Assembly (NCBI GenBank): GCA_038144425.1
Contig: JAYQNS010000002.1
Coordinates: 992,001-1,056,000, forward strand
Origin: Salivita marina
GTDB taxonomy: Bacteria; Pseudomonadota; Gammaproteobacteria; Pseudomonadales; Azotimanducaceae
DNA: 64,000 nt
Direction of reading: 5' to 3'
The notes beneath the pieces are model-generated. The model was not told the DNA's origin. It worked only from the letters and a program-made list of their open reading frames with translations, and made no database searches. Both the position numbers and the translations under genes were made by a program. The first letter of the stretch is position 1. Every line of letters begins with the position of its first letter. This document shows, in pieces, positions 7,083 through 16,830 of the stretch.

Positions 7083-9752
7083 ATGGCGTACAAGGAAGGG
7101 CAGCCCCAGGCAGTGCTACGCGAAGCCTACGAGCCCCCGGCCTACTTGCTTGATCACACCGATCTCATCTTTGAGCTGGCCGAAGGCGTCACGGAGGTGA
7201 CCGCCGCCCTTGCCCTTCGCCGGGCGCCGGGGCAGGGGGCGGCGCCCTTGGTGCTCCAGGGGCAGGACCTTGAGCTGCGGGGCCTCGCCCTCGACGGCGT
7301 ACCCCTGAGCGGCAATGAGTACCGCATTGAAGGGGATACGCTCGTGGTGCCGGCCATGCCGGAGGAGGGCACGCTCACGATCAAAACGCGCATTTTCCCG
7401 GAGAAAAATACGGCGCTGGAGGGGCTCTATCGATCCGGGGGCATGTACTGCACGCAGTGCGAGGCGGAGGGCTTCCGCCGCATAACCTACAGCCTGGATC
7501 GCCCTGACGTGCTCTCTCGCTACCGCACGACGATCCGTGGGGATGGCGCGGTCCTCCCCATCATGCTGTCCAACGGCAACGAGGTGTCGCGGCAGACCCT
7601 GGCCGATGGACGCCAGGAAGTGGTGTGGGAAGACCCCTTTCCCAAGCCCTCCTACCTTTTCGCCCTCGTGGCTGGGGATCTCCAGTGGATCGAGGATCGT
7701 TTCGTTACGGTCTCGGGACGAGAGGTGACGCTGCGGATCTACACCGAGCCTCACAATATCGCCCAGGTGGATTACGCCATGGACGCGCTTAAGCGCTCCA
7801 TGCGCTGGGACGAGGAGACCTACGGCCGGGAGTACGACCTCGATATCTTCATGATCGTGGCCGTGGACGATTTCAACATGGGCGCCATGGAAAATAAGGG
7901 GCTCAACATCTTTAACACCTCCTGCGTGCTCGCCACGCCGGAGTTCACCACCGATCTCGGCTTTCAGCGGGTGGAAGCGGTGGTGGCCCACGAGTACTTT
8001 CATAACTGGTCCGGGAATCGGGTGACCTGCCGCGATTGGTTTCAGCTTTCCTTGAAGGAAGGCTTCACGGTGCTGCGCGATGCCCAATTCTCCGCCGATC
8101 AGAACTCCCCTACGGTCAAGCGTATTGAAGATGCGCGCTTCCTCCGTACGGCCCAGTTCGCGGAAGATGCCAGCCCCATGGCGCACCCCGTGCGGCCTGA
8201 CAGCTATCTCGAGATATCCAATTTCTACACCCTTACGGTGTACGAGAAGGGCGCCGAGGTGGTGCGCATGATGCGTACCCTGCTGGGGGCGGAGGCCTTT
8301 CGCAGGGGGACGGACCTCTACTTCAATCGGCATGACGGGCAGGCTGCCACCTGCGAAGATTTCGTGCTGTCCCTGGAGGCCGCGAGCGGCGCCGATCTGG
8401 CCCAGTTCCGGCGCTGGTACAGTCAGGCGGGGACGCCGGTGGTCTCCGTGCAAAGCGCCTACGCCGATGGCACGCTCACCTTGACCTTCGAGCAACAGGT
8501 GCCGCCAACCCCGGGCCAGCCCTCTAAGGCCCCCATGCACATTCCCTTTGTCCTGGGGCTTTTGGATGAGGCGGGGCGGGACCTCCTTCCCGGGGCCCTC
8601 TCCATCACCGGAGCGGAGGTCACAGCCCGACCGGCCGAGGCCAGCGTGCTGCTCCATCTTCGAGAGGCGGAGCATACGGTCACCGTCGGCGGCCTTTCCG
8701 GTCGGCCAGCGCTTTCTCTCCTGCGGGATTTCTCCGCGCCGGTGAAGCTTGTGGTGGCCCAGAGCGATGAAGAGCTTGCCTTTCTCATGGTCCACGACAG
8801 CGATGGCTTTGCCCGCTGGGACGCGGCGGATCGACTGATGGCTCGCATCCTTCTGAGCCGGCTGGAAAACCCCGACGCCCCGGTGCCTTCCGTGCTTTCT
8901 GAGGCCTTCGGCGCCCTGCTTCAGGCGGCCTTTACCGCCCCCGATGACGGGGAAGGAAAGGCCATGCTGGCGGCCATGATGACCCTGCCGGCGGAGGACG
9001 CGCTCGCTCAGTTGGTGCCCGTGGTTGATGTGCATGCGCTTCACGAGGCTCGGCGCCAGCTGCGTAACGCGCTGGCCCGCACCCACCGGGAGGCCCTTGC
9101 GGCGCTCTATGCGACGGATGAGGGGCGCCCCTACGCGCCGGACGCTGTGGGCATTGCACACCGCGCTCTAATGAACCTCACGCTGTCCTATCTGCTGGCT
9201 TCCGGAGACGAGACCGCGGTCGCTCAGGCAGAGGCGCGCTACGCCCAGGCCGATAATATGACCGATCGTCTCGGTGCCCTGCGCATGCTCCTCTGGAGCG
9301 ACCAGCCCGCCGCTCGGGCTGCCGCGGAGCGCGTGCTCGGCGCCTTTTATGAGCGTTACCAGAATCAGCCTCTGGTGGTCGATCAGTGGCTGAGCACCCA
9401 GGCGCTCATTCCTGGAGCAGATACCCTGGCGCGGGTTGAAGCGCTCATCGCTCATGCCGCCTTCGATGCACGTAACCCCAACAAGCTCCGTTCCCTGCTC
9501 GGCGCCTTTGCTGGGCAAAACCCCACGGCCTTCCATCGCCCGGACGGGGCGGGGTACCGCTTCCTTGCCGATTGGATCCGCAAGCTCGATGGGCAGAACC
9601 CCCAGGTGGCTGCTCGTCTGGCGATGCCCTTCACGCGCTGGGCGCGCTATCCCGAGGGAGCTCAGGTGTTGATGAAGCAAGAGCTTGAGCGTCTGGCCGG
9701 GGAAATTCAGTCTCCCGATGTCTTCGAGGTGGTGTCGAAGGCCCTGGCCTAG
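7083..9752 (+). CDS. pepN: Aminopeptidase N (M1 family)
   Basis: A zinc alanyl aminopeptidase of about 889 residues that trims N-terminal residues from cytosolic peptides. The exopeptidase motif GAMEN (near residue 267) and the zinc motif HEYFHNW plus a downstream glutamate (near residue 303) are intact, and the C-terminal helical domain is complete. Length matches E. coli PepN (870). Two ATGs, 7077 and 7083, are in frame; AGGAG at 7071-7075 is 7 bases before 7083, which is preferred. The stop codon shares the CTAG at 9749-9752 with batD on the other strand. Confidence 0.97.
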   Translation: MAYKEGQPQAVLREAYEPPAYLLDHTDLIFELAEGVTEVTAALALRRAPGQGAAPLVLQGQDLELRGLALDGVPLSGNEYRIEGDTLVVPAMPEEGTLTIKTRIFPEKNTALEGLYRSGGMYCTQCEAEGFRRITYSLDRPDVLSRYRTTIRGDGAVLPIMLSNGNEVSRQTLADGRQEVVWEDPFPKPSYLFALVAGDLQWIEDRFVTVSGREVTLRIYTEPHNIAQVDYAMDALKRSMRWDEETYGREYDLDIFMIVAVDDFNMGAMENKGLNIFNTSCVLATPEFTTDLGFQRVEAVVAHEYFHNWSGNRVTCRDWFQLSLKEGFTVLRDAQFSADQNSPTVKRIEDARFLRTAQFAEDASPMAHPVRPDSYLEISNFYTLTVYEKGAEVVRMMRTLLGAEAFRRGTDLYFNRHDGQAATCEDFVLSLEAASGADLAQFRRWYSQAGTPVVSVQSAYADGTLTLTFEQQVPPTPGQPSKAPMHIPFVLGLLDEAGRDLLPGALSITGAEVTARPAEASVLLHLREAEHTVTVGGLSGRPALSLLRDFSAPVKLVVAQSDEELAFLMVHDSDGFARWDAADRLMARILLSRLENPDAPVPSVLSEAFGALLQAAFTAPDDGEGKAMLAAMMTLPAEDALAQLVPVVDVHALHEARRQLRNALARTHREALAALYATDEGRPYAPDAVGIAHRALMNLTLSYLLASGDETAVAQAEARYAQADNMTDRLGALRMLLWSDQPAARAAAERVLGAFYERYQNQPLVVDQWLSTQALIPGADTLARVEALIAHAAFDARNPNKLRSLLGAFAGQNPTAFHRPDGAGYRFLADWIRKLDGQNPQVAARLAMPFTRWARYPEGAQVLMKQELERLAGEIQSPDVFEVVSKALA

Positions 9753-11457
9753 GATGGGTAGAGGGCGGGCAGGGGCGGCGGCGCTGGGGGTTTGCTCCTT
9801 ACCGAAAGTTTTCCGGCCAGGGCCTTGAGCTCAGCCCAGGGCGGCGGCTGGTCGGCGGGGCTAGGGCCATAGCGTTCAGATCCCAGGGACTCAAGGGCTT
9901 GCCTTACCGCTCCTTTCACGTCCTCCGGAGCTGCCCGGCCTTCCTGGCTTCCCTGCCAACGCAGGAGCGCGACATAGGCGGCGGCTCGGTCTTCCGCGGC
10001 GAGGGCCCATAGCAGGGCCGTCCTAGGCGATTGTTGCGCGACCTGCCCCGCCAGGCCCACCCGGGCGGCGGATCGGCCCTGGCGCCAGCGCCAGAGCCCC
10101 ATCGCGCCAATCAGTCCCAGAAGCGCGAGCAGAACGCCACCCCAGGCCGGTCCCAGGGGTACGCTGGCCTCCGGCACAACGTCTTCCGCAGAGGCCTGTT
10201 CGTCCTCAAGCGGTGCGATCGCGGGGGGCGGCGCTTTCACGTTGTCTGCACCGAAGGTCGGCGCGGCTTCTGAGGGCTGGGGGGAGGCGGAGCCAGGGGC
10301 AGGGCGGCGAGGGCGCCTTCCGCGACCCTTAGCTGGGCGCCGGGGAGCGTGGCAAAGCGAAGTTCGTCGGCCTGCGTATCCCACCAAGGTAGGGATAGGG
10401 TAGGCAGGCGGAGCGCGCCGGCCTGCTCGGGCATCAGTACCGTCACCATGCGCTGTTCGGCCTGAAGCCAAGAGCCCAGCCTCGCTTCCTCGAGGGCGGT
10501 CTGGCTGTCGTAGGTGCGCAGCCCCGGCGCGCTCGGTGCGGGAAGGGGGGGTAAGGCGGACGCCGCGATGCCCTCGGCACGGAGGTGAAGGGTTTGTTCC
10601 AAGGGGACTCCGACCTGAGCGCTCGCCAGCGCCGGGGCATAGGTCGCCTCTAGGGTGAGGTTCCTGGCCGGCAGCCAGGACGCCCCCGCGGGCCAGCCAA
10701 GGGGAACGGGCTTGATGGAAAGCTCGTGGCGCGGTGTCTGAGCTCGGAGATTCTTTCGCCGAGTGCGGCCCCCCTCGGGAACGCGCACGGCCCCGGCAAA
10801 GCTCTGGGGCGGCAGGCGCAGGACGCCGCTTCGCTGGGGGACCAGCGCGTAGCGCTGGGTGATGGTGTTGTAGCGCCGGCCGTCGCGCTGTTGCCGGCCG
10901 GGCTCTGCGTCCCCGAGGGGATAGACCAGCACGTTGGGGATTTTTGGGGGTGGGGGAAAGTCCCCGAAGAGCACCGCGCCGGCGGCATACCAGAGGGACA
11001 CGGTAAGGGTGAATTGCTCCTGTACGTAGGCGCTATCGGTGCTGACCGCGCTTTCCATGAAGACCAAGGCGCGCAGCGCTTCCTGGGCTTCCGCGGAGGG
11101 CGCCGTCACCCGCACGCGCAGGGGCGCGCTTTCCTGACCCTTAAAGCCAAGCGGGGGGATCTGCAGCGTGCCCCGGCGCTTGGGTTGAAGGGTAAGGGTC
11201 CAGCTCGTTTCCGATTCCGTTTGCCCGTTTACCAGGGTGAACTGGCTGGCCCGCTGCTGACTCATGATGACGAAATCTTGCTCGAGGGGTGCGAAATCCG
11301 GCTCGCCGATAAAGATCTGCTCATCGATGCGCAGGGTAAGGCGAAGGACGTCGTTTTCGTCGATGACCTCCCGGTCCGTTTCGGCGGTGAGGTCGGCGAG
11401 GGCGGAGGCGCCGAGCGTCGCGAGGACCAGCAGCGCCAGAGGAAGCAGTGGTTTCAC
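9749..11457 (-). CDS. batD: BatD family protein (oxygen tolerance), frameshifted
   Basis: The N-terminal part (11457 to about 10285) has a signal peptide and BatD-type beta-sandwich repeats; the C-terminal part, including a membrane segment (WGGVLLALLGLIGAMGLWRW), continues in another frame to 9749. The break lies at the run of six G at 10279-10284 (C on the coding strand). One additional C restores a 569-residue protein, the usual BatD length. The start is a GTG at 11457 overlapping the batB/C stop. BatD is a periplasmic membrane-anchored protein linked to aerotolerance operons; its mechanism is unclear. The indel is probably a sequencing error, but a true mutation cannot be excluded. Confidence 0.85.
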
Positions 11458-13198
11458 CAGGGCTGCTCCGCTTCCGGGGCCCGAGGTAGCCCTTGGCGAT
11501 AACGCCGCTCCGTCTCATAGCGGAACTTCCGCTTAAGGAGGGCGCCTGGTTCGTCGCGCACGCGGCGGAGCCATTGTTCGAGGGCCTGCTCGGCTTCCTC
11601 CTCCGCCTGGGCGGCCTCGGCAGTTTGTTCCCCCGGGGTCTCGGCGGCGGCGGGAGTGTCCTCCTGGGCGCCATCGCTGGCGTCGTCGCCGGAGTCTGCT
11701 TCCTCGCCTTCCCCCGCGTCCCCGGGCTCCTCCGGCGGGGCCTCCTGTCCCGATTCTTCGCTGTTGTTCCCGGCATCGGCGTCGCTATCGCCGGGTTCCG
11801 GTTGATCCTTCTGCTTACCCTGCTCGTTTTGGCTCGCGGCCTTGGCCTGATCGAGCAGCTGCTGTACCAGCTCTCGATTTTTTCTCGCGTCTTCGAGGGC
11901 GGGATTTTGAGCGAGCGCTTGGTCGTAGGCCTCAAGGGCGGCGTCATAGTGTCCCCCTTGGCCAGCGCGTTGCCCCGGTTGTAATGGCCGAAGGGGTCAT
12001 CGAAGGCGGCGAAGGCGGCCGCGGCGGCGTCGAATTCCTGGTTGCGATAGAGGGCGGTGGCGCGCCACCGGGGATCCTGGAAGCGTGCGAGGGCCGCTTC
12101 CGGCGCGCCCCGTCGCAGGGCGTGAAGCCCCGCTTGATCATCGTTTAAGTACCAGGGTGCGTCTGCGGCCTTAGCAGGCGCGTTCGTCATCAGCGCGAGG
12201 GACGGCAGCATGAGCAGAACGGCGAGACGCCCCCGCTGGAAAGCGAAGAGAGCGAAGGCCAGCAGGGGATAGACCAGCCAGGGCCCGGAGTCGACCCACA
12301 GCTCAAAGGACGAGTCGGAGGCCTCGGCTTCGCTCAGGGCCCGCTCCGCTGCCCCCAGGGCGGCCAGATCGGCGCCCTGGGCGTCGAAGGGGGCATAGCT
12401 GCCACCGGTGGTCCGAGCTAGGCGAGCCAGAGCCTGGTCGTCAAGGCGCGCCAGGACTCGGCGTCCCCCTTCCTCAAGGAATCCCGAACGGCCAAGGGCT
12501 GCGAGAGGAATGGGGGCGCCGGCTTTCGTGCCGAGGCCAAGCACGAAAACGGGATAGCGACTTTCCGCGGCCGCGCTTTCCGGGCGCTCCTCCCCAAGGC
12601 CGTCAGTCAGGAGAAGGATGCGCCCTTCCCCCGGGGCCGTACCGTCGAGAAGCTCGCTGGCTTGGCGAAGCGCGGGGCCAAGGCGGCTCCCGAGTACGGG
12701 CATGATGCTTGGCTCGAGGGCCGGCAACAGATTCAGAATGGTGCGCCCATCGTCCGTGAGGGGGATCACGGTATGGGCGTCCCCCGCATAGACCACCAAC
12801 GCCGTGCGTCCATCGCGCCGACTGGCGAGGACGTCCTCGATTTTCAACCGAGCGCGAAGCAGCCGAGAGGGGGGTAGGTCCTCGGCGTACATGGAAAGGG
12901 AAAGATCCAGTACCAGCACCAGAGCATCATCTCCTTGGCCTACCGGTTGGGGCTGGCGTTCGATGCTAGGCCCCGCCAGGGCCAAGACCGCCAGGAGCCA
13001 GGCCAGGGTAAGGAGGGCAAGTCTGCCCCGGCCACGAGGGCGCTCGAAGCCCTCGACGAGGTAGGGGGCAAGCACTGGGTCCAGAAGCTCATGCCAGCGT
13101 CCGCGCTGACGCTGCTTCCGGAGAAGGAGCGCCCCGAGCGCCCCCAGGGGAAGGAGGAGCCAAAGGAGCTCGGGGCGGAGCAGGTGCCATTCCATCAC
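11454..13198 (-). CDS. BatB-BatC fusion (VWA domain plus TPR), frameshifted
   Basis: The N-terminal half has two membrane segments around a von Willebrand A domain with a MIDAS motif (DLSLS) and a third segment near residues 305-340. A TPR region then reads to NRGNALAKG, where the frame breaks in the five-base run 11953-11957. Adding one G on the coding strand continues the TPR (GGHYDAALEAYDQAL) into a long Glu/Asp/Ala/Gln-rich tail ending APEAEQPW at 11454, about 581 residues. The start is GTG at 13198 (GGAGG 7 bases upstream) or ATG at 13195, both overlapping the batA stop. VWA and TPR modules suggest a protein-assembly role in the periplasm with BatA and MoxR. Confidence 0.85.
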
Positions 13199-14205
13199 GG
13201 CGTCGCCTCCGGCCGGGGCCAGGCGACGGCGAGGGCCAGGAGCATGCTCAAGCCCAGGGCGACCCCGAGGGGCCAGTAGAACAGGGCAGTCACCGGGCGG
13301 AACACTTCATCCGGAGCAGGGACGGGCTCCAGGGCGTCAAGGGTGCGGTAGATTTCCGCGAGTTCTTCCGTATTGCGTGCTCGGAAATAGCGACCGCCGG
13401 TTTGTTCGGCGATGCGCGTCAGCGTGGCTTCATCGAGATCCGCAGACGGGTTCATGGTGGCGCGGCCAAAGGCGCCGCCAAACCAGCCCGGCGCCTCCAT
13501 CACCTCAGCGCCGACCCCCACGGTATAGATTCGTACCCCTGCTTGCGCGGCAAGCTCTGCTGCTTTCTCCGGACTGACCTCGCCCACATTGTTGGCGCCG
13601 TCCGTGAGAAGGATCAGTACGCGGTTTTCCGCAGGTCGATCCCGGAGGTGCTTCACCGCGAGGCCAATGGCGTCTCCGATGGCGGTTTTTCCCCCGGCGA
13701 TGCCGAGGGGTGTTTCCTGGAGTAGCGCATTCACGGTAGCGCGATCGAAGGTGAGGGGCGCCTGCAGGTAGGCGCCGGAACCAAAGAGGATGAGCCCTAG
13801 CCGATCTCCTTCCCGGCGTGCCAGAAAGGCTTCCAGCACATCCTTCACCACCATGAGGCGCGTCGCCTTTTGCCCCGCAAGCACCATGTCTTCCCGGTTC
13901 ATGGATCCGGAGATGTCCACGGCCAGCAGCAGGTCCCGGCCGGTCACCGGCACGCTCACGGGCTCCCCAAAGTGTTCCGGCCGGGCTGCGGCGGTGAGAA
14001 GGGCGAGCCATAGGGCCCAGAGCGCTATCAGGCGCAGGCGTCGTTCGCCGTCGCCATGCCCATGGCGCTCGAGGAATGGGGAGAAGGGATCGAGGGTAGG
14101 GACCCGGAGCGCCGCGTCATCGGAGGGGCGGGGCGGAAGGAGGCGGCGCAGAAGCCAGGGCAGGGGCGCCAGCAGGGCCCAGTAGGGCGCTACAAACTCA
14201 AACAT
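13195..14205 (-). CDS. batA: BatA-type VWA domain membrane protein
   Basis: A 336-residue protein with two N-terminal membrane segments, a von Willebrand A domain with an intact MIDAS (DISGS, and a later LLTDGANN segment), and a C-terminal membrane segment (FYWPLGVALGLSMLLALAVAW). This is the BatA architecture. Its start lies 8 bases inside the DUF4381 gene and its stop overlaps batB/C, so it is coupled on both sides. Such VWA proteins are predicted to be organised by the MoxR ATPase encoded first in the operon. Confidence 0.92.
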   Translation of the reverse strand: MFEFVAPYWALLAPLPWLLRRLLPPRPSDDAALRVPTLDPFSPFLERHGHGDGERRLRLIALWALWLALLTAAARPEHFGEPVSVPVTGRDLLLAVDISGSMNREDMVLAGQKATRLMVVKDVLEAFLARREGDRLGLILFGSGAYLQAPLTFDRATVNALLQETPLGIAGGKTAIGDAIGLAVKHLRDRPAENRVLILLTDGANNVGEVSPEKAAELAAQAGVRIYTVGVGAEVMEAPGWFGGAFGRATMNPSADLDEATLTRIAEQTGGRYFRARNTEELAEIYRTLDALEPVPAPDEVFRPVTALFYWPLGVALGLSMLLALAVAWPRPEATP

Positions 14206-14782
14206 GATGGGGCGCTCCGTCGCGATGGGCGACGAGCCAGCGCCGAGCGGCCTCGGCGAGGTCTCTGCTGGCGTCGAGAGGGCCTGCGGCCCTTACCCCG
14301 TAGCGCGCATCGCCGAGGACTTCCGCGGCAGGGCTTTCGGTAAAGGTGGGTGTTGGGAGAGCTTCGTCAAGGAACGCAGCGAAGGCCGTTCCGCTCAGCG
14401 GTGCCACCCGATCCCGGGGATAATGAAGCAGAGCCACGCGGCGAAGGAGGGCGGTCAGCGTCGCGCCCGCGTCCCCGGCGCTTCGGCTCGGTGCGGCGCG
14501 TTCCCACTCGGCGAGCTCCACGAGGGCGGCCCGATAGGGGCGACGCCGCTGATGGCGCTGCCAGAGGCGGGAAAGAACGAGGGCGGTGAGCCCCAGCACG
14601 GCTAAGGCAAGGGCAAGGACCTCCAGGCTGGGGGGCCAGGCGCTGGGCTCTGGGGGCTCGGCGATATCCGCAAGACCGTTTAAAACCGTTAGATCCCCTG
14701 GCGCCGGCGCCGCCCAGAGGCTCGGGACGGCACCCAGGGCTAGGCCGAGGGCGAGACGCCGGTGCCGGGCTCCGCCGATCAT
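14198..14782 (-). CDS. DUF4381 domain-containing membrane protein
   Basis: The start is the ATG of MIGGARHRR at 14782, which overlaps the DUF58 gene stop (ATGA); the longer frame only shadows that gene. The product (194 residues) has a signal-like N-terminus, a membrane segment (LEVLALALAVLGLTALVLSRLW) and a helical C-terminal domain with LLRRVALLHYPRDRVAPLSG, matching DUF4381 proteins found between DUF58 and batA genes in gammaproteobacteria. It probably belongs to the same MoxR-Bat assembly; its biochemical role is unknown. Confidence 0.85.
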   Translation of the reverse strand: MIGGARHRRLALGLALGAVPSLWAAPAPGDLTVLNGLADIAEPPEPSAWPPSLEVLALALAVLGLTALVLSRLWQRHQRRRPYRAALVELAEWERAAPSRSAGDAGATLTALLRRVALLHYPRDRVAPLSGTAFAAFLDEALPTPTFTESPAAEVLGDARYGVRAAGPLDASRDLAEAARRWLVAHRDGAPHHV

Positions 14783-15720
14783 CGTAGCCACCGCCCAAGA
14801 TCCTGGAGGTAATCGCCGTCCGTCGAGCATTCTAGAAGGAGCCCCTCCTGACTTTGCAGCTGGGCTTCCAGCTTATCCCGCCGTGTTTGGTATCGCTCGG
14901 TCCAACGCGCGGATGCCTCTCGCCCGCCGAGGTCGAGGCTTCGTCGTCGGCGGCCGTCACTTAGGGGATAGCGCCCCGCCGGGGGCGCTGCGCGCTCGAA
15001 GGGATCGCTGACCAAAATGCCGTGGACCTGGGCTTGCTGCCCCAGCCGTCCAAGCTGCTCCAGCACCTCGGGAAAGGGGTCGAGGCCATCGGCAAAGTCG
15101 CTTACGACGATCACCGTTGTCCCGGGGCGGACCACCTTGAGGAGTTCCTGCAGGGCGGCGTTTAGGCCTTCCACGGGGCTAGGGGCGGGGATGGCTACAG
15201 CGCGAGGGCTCGCCCCATAGCGCTCTGCTAGGGCTTCGCAGCCTTCTTTAAGCTGGTTCTGGATCCGCAGCACGCTCTGTTGCGTTTTGCGAGGGCGGAG
15301 GGCCTGGAAGCCCGTTGCGGTGCGCAGGAGGGCGCCAACCCGGTCCCCATCGTCGTAGGCGCGCCAGAGGAGTAGGGTGGCGAGCTCCGTAATGGCTAGG
15401 CATTTCAGGCGCTGGCGCGTGCCAAAGAAGGTTTGAGGGCCGAGATCGGCGAGGAGCAACACGGGCCGCTCCCGCTCTTCGTGAAAAACCTTGGTGTGTA
15501 CCCGTCCCGTGCGCGCGGTGACGCGCCAATCAATGTGGCGGATGTCATCCCCCGGCTGATAGGCCCGGGTTTCCGCAAAATCGATGCCTCGACCGCGAAA
15601 ACGGGAGCTGCGTTGCCCCGTGCCGCCGGCGCGCACCGTTCGCGGGGGCGTCCATACTAGGCGAGTGGCGGCAGCGCGGAGGGCGAGAAGCTCCGGCAAC
15701 GTCGGAACGGCGCCGCGCAT
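14779..15720 (-). CDS. DUF58 domain-containing protein
   Basis: A 313-residue cytosolic protein with the DUF58 signature: RGRGIDFAETRAYQPGDD, HIDWRVTARTG and a VWA-like segment (LLLADLGPQTFFG). DUF58 proteins almost always accompany MoxR ATPases. It starts 2 bases after the moxR stop and overlaps the DUF4381 gene by 4 bases. Role inferred only from this association. Confidence 0.92.
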   Translation of the reverse strand: MRGAVPTLPELLALRAAATRLVWTPPRTVRAGGTGQRSSRFRGRGIDFAETRAYQPGDDIRHIDWRVTARTGRVHTKVFHEERERPVLLLADLGPQTFFGTRQRLKCLAITELATLLLWRAYDDGDRVGALLRTATGFQALRPRKTQQSVLRIQNQLKEGCEALAERYGASPRAVAIPAPSPVEGLNAALQELLKVVRPGTTVIVVSDFADGLDPFPEVLEQLGRLGQQAQVHGILVSDPFERAAPPAGRYPLSDGRRRRSLDLGGREASARWTERYQTRRDKLEAQLQSQEGLLLECSTDGDYLQDLGRWLR

Positions 15721-15722
15721 GC

Positions 15723-16685
15723 TTAGGCGACCGGCACCCGAGCCAGCAACTCGTCCAACACGTGGTCCGTGCTGATGCCCTGGGCCTGGGCTTCGAAGGT
15801 GACGAGCACGCGGTGCCGAAGGACGTCGTGGACCAGCGCTTGAATGTCCTCCGGTGTGACAAAGTCCCGGCCCTCGAGCCAGGCCCGAGCCCGGGCGCAG
15901 CGATCAAGCGCCAAGGTGCCGCGGGGAGACGCGCCGTATTCGATCCATCGGGCGAGGTCCTCTCCCCAGAGCGCAGGATTCCGCGTGGCCAGGATCAGCT
16001 GCACAAGATAGGTTTCAACGGCGGGGTCCATGTGCAGGGACAGCACGGCTTGCCGGGCAGCGAAGAGGTCCTCCTGGGAGAGGGGCGCCGGCGGCGCCTG
16101 GCTTGCCAAAGCTTGGGCCTCGGCCCGGACCAGGGAAAGGATGCGCTGTTCCGTTTCCGCATCGGGGTAGGCCACAAGCACGTTCAGCAAGAAGCGATCG
16201 AGCTGAGCTTCCGGAAGGGGGTAGGTGCCCTCCTGTTCGATGGGGTTCTGCGTCGCCATGACCAGAAAGAGCTCGGGAAGTTCCAGGCTGCGCCGGCCTA
16301 CGCTGACCTGCCCTTCCGCCATGGCCTCGAGGAGCGCGGACTGAACCTTTGCGGGCGCTCGGTTGATTTCGTCGGCGAGCACGAGGTTGTGAAAGATAGG
16401 GCCTTCTTGAAAGGAGAACTGCCCCGTTTCCGGGGAAAAGATATCCGTGCCCGTTACATCGGACGGGAGGAGATCGGGGGTGAACTGAATACGATGGAAA
16501 CTGCCCTCCACCCCCAGGGCGAGATCCTTGATGGCGCGAGTCTTGGCGAGCCCGGGGGCGCCCTCGACCAGAAGATGGCCGTCAGACAAGAGGGCGATGA
16601 GCAGCCGATCCACCAGGGCTTCTTGCCCCAAAATGCGATGATTTAGCCAGCGCCGCAGCGCCAGCAGGGCGTCCCTTTGGGCCAT
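15723..16685 (-). CDS. MoxR family AAA+ ATPase
   Basis: The 320-residue protein is a MoxR ATPase: Walker A GAPGLAKTR, Walker B LVLADEINRAP, sensor region MATQNPIEQEGTYPLPEAQ. The ATG at 16685 (MAQRDALL) is preceded by AAGGGGAA at good spacing; the open frame begins at 16763 but the extra 26 residues are not family-like. It is the promoter-proximal gene of the Bat operon, and MoxR ATPases are chaperone-like partners of VWA proteins. Confidence 0.95.
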   Translation of the reverse strand: MAQRDALLALRRWLNHRILGQEALVDRLLIALLSDGHLLVEGAPGLAKTRAIKDLALGVEGSFHRIQFTPDLLPSDVTGTDIFSPETGQFSFQEGPIFHNLVLADEINRAPAKVQSALLEAMAEGQVSVGRRSLELPELFLVMATQNPIEQEGTYPLPEAQLDRFLLNVLVAYPDAETEQRILSLVRAEAQALASQAPPAPLSQEDLFAARQAVLSLHMDPAVETYLVQLILATRNPALWGEDLARWIEYGASPRGTLALDRCARARAWLEGRDFVTPEDIQALVHDVLRHRVLVTFEAQAQGISTDHVLDELLARVPVA

Positions 16686-16830
16686 GGCCCGTTCCCCTTT
16701 TTCGAGTACATGAATAAAACCGCTGCGCAGTCTAACGCAGCTCTGGCTCCGGGGGGCGCTCATAAAGGCTCGGCATCGCGAGGTAGGAACGGCTACAATT
16801 CTGGCTGACCTTTTTCGCTGTGGATTCGCT

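Noticed and set aside
7116..9161. 681-codon open frame antisense to pepN
   Set aside because: It is the high-GC shadow of pepN: its composition is repetitive in Gly, Arg, His and Leu, with no domain motif, and the opposite strand encodes an intact M1 aminopeptidase.
10237..11970. Programmed ribosomal frameshifting in batB/C and batD
   Set aside because: The runs lack a canonical slippery heptamer with a following structure that I can see, and four unrelated genes in the window show the same kind of run indel; sequence error is simpler.
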